From CAYGWX01 sp964353855 [NCBI: uncultured bacterium] (GTDB taxonomy: Bacteria > Edwardsbacteria > CAYGWX01), in the NCBI GenBank assembly GCA_964353855.1, contig CAYGWX010000085.1, positions 1 through 7,519 on the forward strand: a stretch of DNA of 7,519 nucleotides, read 5' to 3'. Of this stretch, positions 1-5,730 are shown piece by piece (position 1 is the first letter of the stretch; each line of letters starts with the position of its first letter). The notes beneath the pieces were generated by a model. It worked only from the letters and a program-made list of their open reading frames with translations, was not told the DNA's origin and searched no databases. The translations under genes were made by a program, and so were the position numbers.

Positions 1-81
1 ATCCAGGCTGAAATTGTAACATACTACCTGGACCAGTTCCAGGGGGTCAGGTCAGAGAGGGGAATTAAGTGGCAATCTTAA
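1..81 (+). other. Possible 3' end of a gene entering from the left edge
   Basis: Frame 1 is open from the first base to a TAA at 79-81, giving 26 codons beginning IQAEIVTYYLDQFQGV. I do not recognise the peptide, and a 26-codon open frame can occur by chance. A perfect 6-bp hairpin (CCTGGA 27-32, TCCAGG 38-43, five-base loop) lies inside the same stretch, and it is followed by GGGGGTCAGGTCAG, the sort of sequence sometimes seen near insertion-sequence remnants. It could be the tail of a gene, an element end, or nothing. The bases to the left would settle it. Confidence 0.15.
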
Positions 82-83
82 GA

Positions 84-113
84 CACTGGATTCCCGCCTC
101 CGCGGGAATGACA
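84..113. repeat. Palindromic dispersed repeat, ATTCCCGC/GCGGGAAT type
   Basis: A perfect 8-bp inverted repeat, ATTCCCGC (90-97) and GCGGGAAT (102-109), surrounds the loop CTCC and sits in the context CTGG-arm-arm-GACA. It matches the very common bacterial intergenic repeat whose forward translation reads HWIPA(F/S)AGMT. That peptide appears in the spurious frame beginning at 69. The right arm is followed by GAC, the same trinucleotide that follows the right arm of the hairpin units at 348-444 and 655-681. Confidence 0.85.
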
Positions 114-275
114 CCAAGAAGCGTAAGCCTTCAATTCATTACAGCAAAACCGCCCTCGGTCTATACAAACGACAATCGCCGGGGCCCTTGGGCCTCGGCG
201 CTAGAACCAAAGGGTCCTGCCAATCAATTCGTGCATTATACGCCCAAGCCGGGGGGGAAGTCAAGGCCCGAAGGG

Positions 276-326
276 ACCTGGATTGCTACGCTAAGGTTGA
301 AACCTGGATCGCTTCGCTACGGTGGA
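276..326. repeat. Degenerate 25-base direct repeat pair
   Basis: Positions 276-300 and 302-326 align over 25 bases with four mismatches, both starting ACCTGGAT and containing a GCT(A/T)CGCTA core. The core resembles another widespread intergenic repeat type, GGAT(T/C)GCTTCGCTACG..., which usually ends in an ATGACG tail. The downstream copy runs on to ACGACGAG (340-347), just before the first 35-base hairpin unit. I read it as two decayed copies of a dispersed repeat. Confidence 0.5.
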
Positions 327-347
327 TACGGAACGACCAACGACGAG

Positions 348-444
348 ATCCTGAAACAAGTTCAGGATGACGAGACAGAGAGATGCTGAAACGAGTTCAG
401 CATGACGAGATTGAGAGATCCTGAGTTAAGCTCAGAATGACGAG
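348..444. repeat. Tandem array of three 35-base hairpin units
   Basis: Three units start at 348, 383 and 418, exactly 35 bases apart; the third lacks the end of its spacer. Each has an 8-base left arm, a 5-base loop ending in AG, an 8-base right arm and the tail GACGAG. Arms are ATCCTGAA/TTCAGGAT (348-355, 361-368), ATGCTGAA/TTCAGCAT (383-390, 396-403) and ATCCTGAG/CTCAGAAT (418-425, 431-438; one mismatch). The C-to-G and A-to-G differences between units are matched on the opposite arm, so pairing is conserved rather than sequence. No spacers or leader of CRISPR type are present. The element type is a dispersed palindromic repeat like those common in bacterial intergenic regions. Confidence 0.85.
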
Positions 445-530
445 CCCCTTGTAAGTACTTAGAAAACAACGACTTTCGTCCACCCTGTAAATCCCAATGA
501 GGCTTTGGCATAAGACCTTTCCCGGCATAG

Positions 531-560
531 TTGACAAAACACTCACAACAGCCTTATACT
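531..560 (+). promoter_or_regulatory. Sigma70-type promoter of the A2M gene
   Basis: A perfect -35 box, TTGACA (531-536), is followed after 18 bases by TATACT (555-560), five of six matches to TATAAT. Transcription should begin near 567, leaving a leader of about 150 nucleotides before the start codon at 720. Upstream, GGCATA occurs twice, 17 bases apart (507-512 and 524-529), the second abutting the -35 box. This could be an operator, but that is weak. No better promoter is visible between here and the gene. Confidence 0.7.
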
Positions 561-577
561 TAAGCCTCTTAGCCCGC

Positions 578-646
578 TACCAGAACGCAGCATCGGGAAT
601 AATCCCGCGTCCTATCTGGTATCATTTCTCAGAAAGCAGGTTCTGA
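578..646 (+). promoter_or_regulatory. Structured 5' leader of the A2M mRNA
   Basis: Just after the predicted transcription start, TACCAGA (578-584) pairs with TCTGGTA (615-621). Inside it ACG (585-587) pairs with CGT (608-610), and CGGGA (594-598) with TCCCG (603-607) around an ATAA loop, making one long interrupted stem. A second small hairpin follows (TCAGAA 629-634, TTCTGA 641-646). No T-tract follows either, so an intrinsic attenuator is not supported, and I recognise no known riboswitch. A role in mRNA stability or regulation is possible; it could also be the remains of further repeats. Confidence 0.35.
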
Positions 647-681
647 AACGAGAGATGCCGAAACACGTTCGGCATGACGAG
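641..681. repeat. Fourth hairpin repeat unit, with an abutting half unit, in the A2M leader
   Basis: Arms ATGCCGAA (655-662) and TTCGGCAT (668-675) form a perfect 8-bp stem around ACACG and are followed by GACGAG, the same layout as the 348-444 array. The GCCGAA/TTCGGC pair differs from the other units on both arms. Immediately upstream, 641-652 reads like a left half unit (TTCTGAAACGAG) with no right arm. The complete unit ends 25 bases before the Shine-Dalgarno sequence, so it is transcribed as part of the A2M leader. Confidence 0.75.
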
Positions 682-705
682 CTTAAACGGTTGGACTATT
701 AAACA

Positions 706-713
706 AGAGGAGG
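706..713 (+). promoter_or_regulatory. Ribosome binding site of the A2M gene
   Basis: AGAGGAGG ends six bases before the ATG at 720, a strong and well-spaced Shine-Dalgarno sequence. It fixes the start of the long gene. The frame is preceded by no alternative start with a comparable site. Confidence 0.85.
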
Positions 714-719
714 TTTCAA

Positions 720-3700
720 ATGAACACGCGGTATCATCAATCCAAGACGCTCTGGTTCCTTCTGCCCCTGGCGGTCCTTGCCGTGGGGCTGGGAGTTCTC
801 ACCGAGCAAAATCGGTCGGACGAAGCCTTTGGCATCTCCTGGCCGATCAAGTTTTCCAAGACCCTTTCCGTGAACGACAACAAGGTCTCCCTCCAGGGCC
901 TGGGCAAGGTCATCCGGGTGAGTCTGCCCATCTCCGGGAGCGGGGGCGGCCAGGCCAAGATCAGTGTCAGCCTCCTGGACCCCTCGGATAACGCCCAGGC
1001 CAAAGGGTCCAGCTCGTTCCAGTGGTCCGGGGGATCGACCAACGCGACCATTGACCTGCCCATCAGCCTGGACAAGGTGGACGCGGCCACGGCCCGCATC
1101 GGATACGACGTCGCCTTCGCCGGAGAGAAGGTCTCCGGGATCGTGGCGGTGTCCAAGCTCCTCGGCAAGCTGGAGCTTTCTGTTTTAGGCCAGACCGAAT
1201 ACCTGGCGGGAAGCAAAGGCGGCCTACGGGTCATCGCCTGGGACCGCAGCACCGGGTCCGGCGTCAAGAACGCCACGGTGCGCATCGCCCTGGATGACGG
1301 CACCCTGTTGTATGCAGGAAAGACCAATGAGCTGGGCACGGCCGAGACCTCCTTCAAGATCCCCGAGGACAAGGAGGGCGGCAAGAAGGTCACGATCACG
1401 GTGACCAGCGCGGTCGGCGAGCAGAAGGTGGAGCAGAGCATCACCATCAAGAAGACTCACAAGATCCTGGTCACGACCGACAAGCCCATCTACCAGCCCG
1501 GGCAGATCATGCATATCCGGGCCCTGGCCCTGAAGCAGGCCGACAAGAAGCCCCTGGCCAAGAGCGACCTCGTGATCGAGGTCGAGGACGGCAAGGGGAA
1601 CAAGGTCTACAAGAAGACCTACAAGACCAACGACTTCGGGATCATCGGCTGTGACTTCGAGGTGGCCGATGAAGTGAACATGGGCCGCTACGTCATCCGC
1701 GCCCTCATCGGACAGGAGTCCCAGGAGAAGACGGTCACGGTCCAGCGCTACGTCCTGCCCAAGTTCAAGCTCGCCTTCACCACGGACAAGCAGTACTACA
1801 TGCCCGGAGAGAAGGTCAAGGGCGAGGTCCAGGCGGACTACTTCTTCGGCAAGCCCGTGGCCAACGGCGAAGTGGAGGTCATCCTCTCCACGTTCGACGC
1901 CGGGTTCCATGTCTTCCAGACCATTCACGCCAAGACCGATGCCAAGGGACACGCCGCCTTCGACGCCGAGCTGCCCAAGTTCTTTGCCGGACTGCCCCTG
2001 GAACAGGGCAATGCTTTTGTGAAATTCGAGATCGCTGTCACGGATAAAGCCGATCACCAGGAACGGAAAGAGGAAACCCGCTCCGTGGCCAAGGACCCGG
2101 TCATCGTGAAGGTCGTTCCCGAAGGGCGCGGCCAGAAAGTGGGGCTGGAGAATTTCGTGAACGTGATCTCCACCTATCCGGACGGAAGCCCGGCGGAGTG
2201 CGTGGTCGTCCTGCAGGACTCGCACAGCAAGTCCACCTTCACCGAGCGGACCGACAAGTTCGGCATCGCCCGGTTCAAGGTCACGGGCAAGAAGGAATAC
2301 GTTACGCTCACGGCCAAGGCCACGGACAAGCAGGGCAATACCGGCACGGCTACGGCCAGCCTCTCACCCGAGCAGGGCGAAGCTTTCATCGCGCTGCGTC
2401 CCGCGCTATCGCTCTACAAAGTCGGCGAGACGGCTCATCTCTCTGTGGTCGCGACCAAGCAGACCGGGACCGTGTATCTGGACGTGATCAAGGACAACCA
2501 GACCATCCTGACCAAGGCCGTGGACCTGAAGCAGGGCCGCGGGTCAATGGCGCTGGACCTCGGGCCGGACCTGACCGGGGCCCTGTGGCTGCACGCCTAT
2601 CTCGTGTCCCACGGCGCGGACATCTGCCGCGACACCAAGGTCATCTATGTGAACCCGGCCAATGATCTGAACATCGCGGTCATGCCCACCAAGGACACGT
2701 ATCTCCCGGCCGAGGATGCCGAGATCGCCTTCCAGGTCAAAGACCTGGCCGGCCACCCGGTGTACGCGGCGCTGGGCATCCAGGTCGTGGACGAGGCCGT
2801 CTTCGCCCTGTCCGAGAACCAGCCGGGCATGGAGAAAATCTATTTCAACCTGGAAAAGGAACTGTTGGAGCCCAAGATCGAGATCCACGGCTTCGGCCCC
2901 CTGGAAGTCGTTTCCTGGGAGGAGAAGAAGGGCCTGGACGACGCCAAGCAGCACGCCGCCGAGATCCTGTTCAACCAGGCCACCCGGATGGTGGACTACG
3001 CCCTGAACGTGGACACTTACGGCGAGGAGCGGAGCAAGATGCTCACCGCCTTCTCGCCCAAGTTCTCGACCTCCTGGAACGCGGTCTCCCAGGCTTTGCA
3101 GAGATACCGCCGCGTGACCAAGGGCTTCCCCAAGCCCGAGGACGGCCTGTCCCCTCTGATGCGCAAGGGCTATCTGAAATCCAAGGACCTGCTCGACCCC
3201 TGGGGCACGCCCTATAAGGTGAAGGACCTCTCCGGCGAGTGGAGCTTCACCCTGATGTCGGCCGGACCGGACAAGGACTTTGACAATGCGGACGACATCC
3301 CGTTCCAAGGCTACGGCTGGTGGGGCTGGGATGATGAAGCGATTGGTGGCGGACGGGGCGGAATACGTCGCGATATGCGGATGAAGGCCGCAGGCAGGGA
3401 GATGATGGCCGACCGGATGGCCCTGCCCATGGCGGCCCCGGCGGGCTCGATGAAGGCCATGCCCATGGAGGAGGCTAAAACCGAGACCCGGTCCGGCGAA
3501 AAGGACGGGGGCGGAGCCGAGCCCCGGATCCGGGAGTACTTCCCGGAGACCCTGTTCTCCGAGCCCTCGCTCATCACCGACGCCTCGGGCCGCGCCAAGG
3601 TCAAGATCAAGATGGCCGATTCCATCACCAAGTGGCGCTTGCTCGCCATGGCCTCGTCCCTGGCCGGGCAGATGGGCTCGACCACCGCGGGGATCACCGT

Positions 3701-5630
3701 GTTCCAAGATTTCTTCGTGGACATCGACCTGCCGGTCTCGCTCACCAAGGGCGACGAAGTATCCATCCCGGTGGCGATGTACAACTACCTCTCCGGCCCT
3801 CAGAAGGTCCGGCTGGAACTTCAGAAGGACACCTGGTTCGACCTCTCCGACGCCTGGACCAAGGAGAAGGAGATGGCGAGGAACGAGGTCGGCGTGTTGT
3901 ACTACACCTTCACGGCCAAGGAGATCGGCAAGCACAAGCTCACGGTCAAGGCCTACGGCTCCAAGATGAGCGATGCCATCTCCCGCGAGATCGAGGTCGT
4001 GCCCGACGGCGAGGAGCAAATGGCCTCGTTCTCGGACCGCCTGGAGGGCAGGGTCACCAAGACGATCACCATCCCCAAGGGTTCGATCGACGGCACCGAG
4101 CAGGTCTTCGTCAAGGTCTTCCCGGGCATCCTGTCCCAGGTCGTGGGCGGCCTGGAGTCCATGCTGCGCATGCCCTCGGGCTGCTTCGAGCAGACCTCCA
4201 GCATGACCTATCCCAATATCCTGATCCTGGACTACCTCAAGAGGACCCGTCTGGCCAAGCCCGAGATCCAGATGACCGCCGAGCAGTACATCGCCCTGGG
4301 CTACCAGAGGCTGGTCAGCTTCGAGGTCCCCGGCGGGGGCTTCGACTGGTTCGGAAATCCCCCGGCCAACAAAGTCCTCACGGCCTACGGTCTGATGGAG
4401 TTCCACGACATGAGCAAGGTCCACGAGGTGGATCCGGCCGTCATCTCCCGCACCCAGCAGTGGCTGGCCAACCAGCAGGAGAAGGACGGCTCCTGGACCC
4501 CGGACAAGGCCTTCCTGCACAACGAGTCCTGGGGCCGCATTCAGAACTCTTCGCTCCTGCCCACGGCCTACCTCTCCTGGGCGCTCACTGAGAGCGGGTA
4601 CAAGGGCGACGCCACGAAGCGCGGCATCGAGTACATCAAGACCCATCTGGGCGAGGCCAAGGACCCCTACACGCTGGCCCTGGTCGTGAACGCCCTGGTG
4701 GCCTACGACAAGGAGGCCGAAAGCACCCGCCAGGCCATCGAGAAACTCCTCGCCATGGCCCAGCGCGACAAGGACGCGGTCTACTGGAAATCCGAGATCC
4801 CCTCGGTCACCTTCTCCGGAGGCGAGAGCGCCAACCTGGAGACCACGGCCCTGGCCGGGTACGCCCTGGTGCGCTCCGGCCGTTACATGGACGTGGCCGG
4901 GAAGGTCATCACCTACCTCGTGCGCAACAAGGACAGCTTCGGCTCCTGGTACTCCACCCAGGCCACGGTCATGAGCCTCAAGACCCTGGTCGCGGCCCTG
5001 GAGAAGTCCACCGAGGACGTGGATGCCTCGATCGCCATCGAGATGAACGGCAAGCTGATCAAGACCCTGAAGCTCAACAAGCAGAACAGCGACGTGATGC
5101 AGATGCTCGACCTACGGCCCTACACGGTCAAAGGCGAGAACGCCGTGTCGCTGAGCCTGACCGGCAAGGGCAGCGCGATGTACGAAGTCGTGACCCGCTA
5201 CTACCTGCGCTGGGACGACCCCGTGATCCAGGCGAGAGCTCAGAAGCCGGAGTTCGACCTCGGCGTGGACTACGACCGCACCGAGCTCCTGACCAACGAG
5301 GTCATGGTTTGCAAGGTGCGCGCCAAGAACAACCAGCCCGCCGTGGCGAACATGGTCATCCTGGACGTGGGCCTGCCCCCGGGCTTCGAGGTGGTCACCG
5401 CGGACCTGGACGCCCAGGTCGGAAAGAAGATCCAGAAGTACGGCGTGACCCCCCGGCAGGTCATCCTCTACCTGGACAAGCTCGACCCGCGGGCCCCGTT
5501 CGAGCTCGCCTTCGGGATGCGCGCCAAGTTCCCCCTGCGCGCCAAGACCCGGTTGTCCAAGGCCTACGAGTACTACAACCCCGGCAACGACGGCCAGGCT
5601 CAGCCAGTGCTGGTCAAAGTGACGAAGTAA
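720..5630 (+). CDS. Alpha-2-macroglobulin family protease inhibitor with intact thioester
   Basis: This is a 1636-residue A2M-family protein; the E. coli homologue is of similar size. Such proteins trap proteases: cleavage of the bait exposes a thioester that bonds covalently to the attacker. Residues 1-9 are polar and 10-27 hydrophobic, an export signal or anchor without a lipobox cysteine. Visible blocks are an MG2-like strand TTDKPIYQPGQ (252-262), an MG3 entry YVLPKF (344-349), the bait-domain signature VDEAVFAL (690-697), YFPET (940-944) opening the A2M domain, GCFEQ (1154-1158; C1155, Q1158) in the alpha/alpha thioester domain, STQATV near its end, and a receptor-binding-like domain from about 1515 (MVILDV 1545-1550, YLDKL 1584-1588, YEYYNP 1616-1621). 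An unusual segment fills the bait position (738-916). There are five cysteines including C1155. The family is certain; periplasmic or surface location is inferred. Confidence 0.95.
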   Translation: MNTRYHQSKTLWFLLPLAVLAVGLGVLTEQNRSDEAFGISWPIKFSKTLSVNDNKVSLQGLGKVIRVSLPISGSGGGQAKISVSLLDPSDNAQAKGSSSFQWSGGSTNATIDLPISLDKVDAATARIGYDVAFAGEKVSGIVAVSKLLGKLELSVLGQTEYLAGSKGGLRVIAWDRSTGSGVKNATVRIALDDGTLLYAGKTNELGTAETSFKIPEDKEGGKKVTITVTSAVGEQKVEQSITIKKTHKILVTTDKPIYQPGQIMHIRALALKQADKKPLAKSDLVIEVEDGKGNKVYKKTYKTNDFGIIGCDFEVADEVNMGRYVIRALIGQESQEKTVTVQRYVLPKFKLAFTTDKQYYMPGEKVKGEVQADYFFGKPVANGEVEVILSTFDAGFHVFQTIHAKTDAKGHAAFDAELPKFFAGLPLEQGNAFVKFEIAVTDKADHQERKEETRSVAKDPVIVKVVPEGRGQKVGLENFVNVISTYPDGSPAECVVVLQDSHSKSTFTERTDKFGIARFKVTGKKEYVTLTAKATDKQGNTGTATASLSPEQGEAFIALRPALSLYKVGETAHLSVVATKQTGTVYLDVIKDNQTILTKAVDLKQGRGSMALDLGPDLTGALWLHAYLVSHGADICRDTKVIYVNPANDLNIAVMPTKDTYLPAEDAEIAFQVKDLAGHPVYAALGIQVVDEAVFALSENQPGMEKIYFNLEKELLEPKIEIHGFGPLEVVSWEEKKGLDDAKQHAAEILFNQATRMVDYALNVDTYGEERSKMLTAFSPKFSTSWNAVSQALQRYRRVTKGFPKPEDGLSPLMRKGYLKSKDLLDPWGTPYKVKDLSGEWSFTLMSAGPDKDFDNADDIPFQGYGWWGWDDEAIGGGRGGIRRDMRMKAAGREMMADRMALPMAAPAGSMKAMPMEEAKTETRSGEKDGGGAEPRIREYFPETLFSEPSLITDASGRAKVKIKMADSITKWRLLAMASSLAGQMGSTTAGITVFQDFFVDIDLPVSLTKGDEVSIPVAMYNYLSGPQKVRLELQKDTWFDLSDAWTKEKEMARNEVGVLYYTFTAKEIGKHKLTVKAYGSKMSDAISREIEVVPDGEEQMASFSDRLEGRVTKTITIPKGSIDGTEQVFVKVFPGILSQVVGGLESMLRMPSGCFEQTSSMTYPNILILDYLKRTRLAKPEIQMTAEQYIALGYQRLVSFEVPGGGFDWFGNPPANKVLTAYGLMEFHDMSKVHEVDPAVISRTQQWLANQQEKDGSWTPDKAFLHNESWGRIQNSSLLPTAYLSWALTESGYKGDATKRGIEYIKTHLGEAKDPYTLALVVNALVAYDKEAESTRQAIEKLLAMAQRDKDAVYWKSEIPSVTFSGGESANLETTALAGYALVRSGRYMDVAGKVITYLVRNKDSFGSWYSTQATVMSLKTLVAALEKSTEDVDASIAIEMNGKLIKTLKLNKQNSDVMQMLDLRPYTVKGENAVSLSLTGKGSAMYEVVTRYYLRWDDPVIQARAQKPEFDLGVDYDRTELLTNEVMVCKVRAKNNQPAVANMVILDVGLPPGFEVVTADLDAQVGKKIQKYGVTPRQVILYLDKLDPRAPFELAFGMRAKFPLRAKTRLSKAYEYYNPGNDGQAQPVLVKVTK
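2931..3305 (+). other. GspG pseudopilin-like insertion in the A2M bait position
   Basis: Residues 738-862 of the A2M lie between VDEAVFAL and YFPET, where the bait region belongs. The first half (738-800) looks helical, rich in Ala, Gln, Leu and Arg. The second half follows the order of a type II secretion major pseudopilin C-terminal domain: ALQRY (792-796), FPKPEDGLSPL (803-813), KGYLK (816-820), DPWGTPYK (826-833), then SAGPDKDFDNADDI (847-860). In GspG the equivalent blocks are the YPT-x-x-x-GL segment, DPWGNPY and the acidic calcium-binding loop. The N-terminal pilin transmembrane helix and prepilin cleavage site are absent, as expected for an internal domain. Homology is inferred by eye and needs a profile or structure search. 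Confidence 0.65.
3375..3536 (+). other. Putative bait region, methionine-rich
   Basis: Residues 886-939 of the A2M, between a Gly/Trp-rich linker (863-881) and YFPET at 940, are low in complexity and probably disordered. Nine methionines fall in 31 residues (886, 888, 895, 896, 900, 904, 911, 914, 916), together with scattered Arg and Lys, then a charged Glu/Lys/Gly stretch. The position equals the bait of animal A2M, where proteases cut. The basic residues offer trypsin-like sites. The Met clustering might respond to oxidants or bind copper; neither is shown. Confidence 0.55.
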
Positions 5631-5642
5631 TCCCAACAACCC

Positions 5643-5684
5643 AAGGAAGGGCGACTCGCAAGAGTCGCCCTTCCTTGTTTCTTT
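5643..5684 (+). terminator. Rho-independent terminator of the A2M gene
   Basis: AAGGAAGGGCGACTC (5643-5657) and GAGTCGCCCTTCCTT (5662-5676) form a perfect 15-bp stem closed by a GCAA tetraloop of the stable GNRA class. The stem is followed by GTTTCTTT. It starts 12 bases after the A2M stop codon and separates that gene from nth. Confidence 0.92.
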
Positions 5685-5703
5685 CCCGGCTTTATGCTAA
5701 ACT
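5675..5703 (+). promoter_or_regulatory. Possible nth promoter overlapping the terminator
   Basis: TTGTTT (5675-5680) and TAAACT (5698-5703) are 17 bases apart and match the -35 and -10 consensus at three and four positions. An alternative -10, TATGCT, lies at 5693-5698. Since a strong terminator separates nth from the A2M gene, some promoter is expected in this short gap. The -35 box would sit in the base and U-tract of the terminator. The match is modest. Confidence 0.35.
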
Positions 5704-5721
5704 AATTCCAATGAAGCTATT

Positions 5722-5726
5722 AGGAG
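5722..5726 (+). promoter_or_regulatory. Ribosome binding site deciding the nth start
   Basis: AGGAG lies four bases before the ATG at 5731 but only one base before the in-frame GTG at 5728. The spacing, though short, favours the ATG. Confidence 0.6.
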
Positions 5727-5730
5727 AGTG

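Larger units (their letters stand above)
1..719. other. Repeat-rich non-coding region upstream of the A2M gene
   Basis: I see no convincing gene in this stretch. Short open frames exist, but they are made of translated repeats. It holds, in order: a small hairpin at the left edge, a GC-rich palindromic dispersed repeat (90-109), a pair of degenerate 25-base direct repeats (276-326), three hairpin units at a 35-base period (348-444), a strong promoter (531-560), a structured leader (578-646) and a fourth hairpin unit (655-681). Positions about 120-275 and 445-530 show no feature I can name. The region is more AT-rich than the genes to its right. The pile-up of different palindromic repeats suggests a landing or decay zone for non-autonomous repeat elements; that last point is inference. 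Confidence 0.75.

Noticed and set aside
181-196. GGCCC/GGGCC inverted repeat
   Set aside because: The loop would be only two bases, so it cannot form a normal hairpin, and it shows no relation to the other repeats.
69-389. 106-codon open frame on the plus strand
   Set aside because: Its peptide is translated repeats (HWIPASAGMT from the palindromic element and EILKQVQDD from the hairpin array), it has no ribosome binding site, and this is a well-known kind of spurious gene call.
348-444. CRISPR array
   Set aside because: The 35-base period arises from contiguous units with no unique spacers; only three units exist, and each is itself a hairpin with diverged but compensated arms.
578-621. 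Riboswitch or intrinsic attenuator in the A2M leader
   Set aside because: The stem is interrupted and no U-tract follows, and no conserved core of a known riboswitch class could be recognised. Kept only as a generic structured leader.
674-991. 105-codon open frame overlapping the A2M start
   Set aside because: It is in another frame of the A2M gene, begins inside a repeat arm and shows no recognisable domain. The strong ribosome binding site serves 720.
2544-4646. 700-codon open frame on the minus strand, antisense to A2M
   Set aside because: In GC-rich genes with strong third-position bias, long antisense frames lack stops by chance. The peptide is compositionally skewed (Gly, Leu, Val, His, Asp) and has no recognisable motif.
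5728-5730. GTG as the nth start codon
   Set aside because: It is one base from the AGGAG sequence, too close. The ATG three bases later is better spaced and is the preferred start codon.
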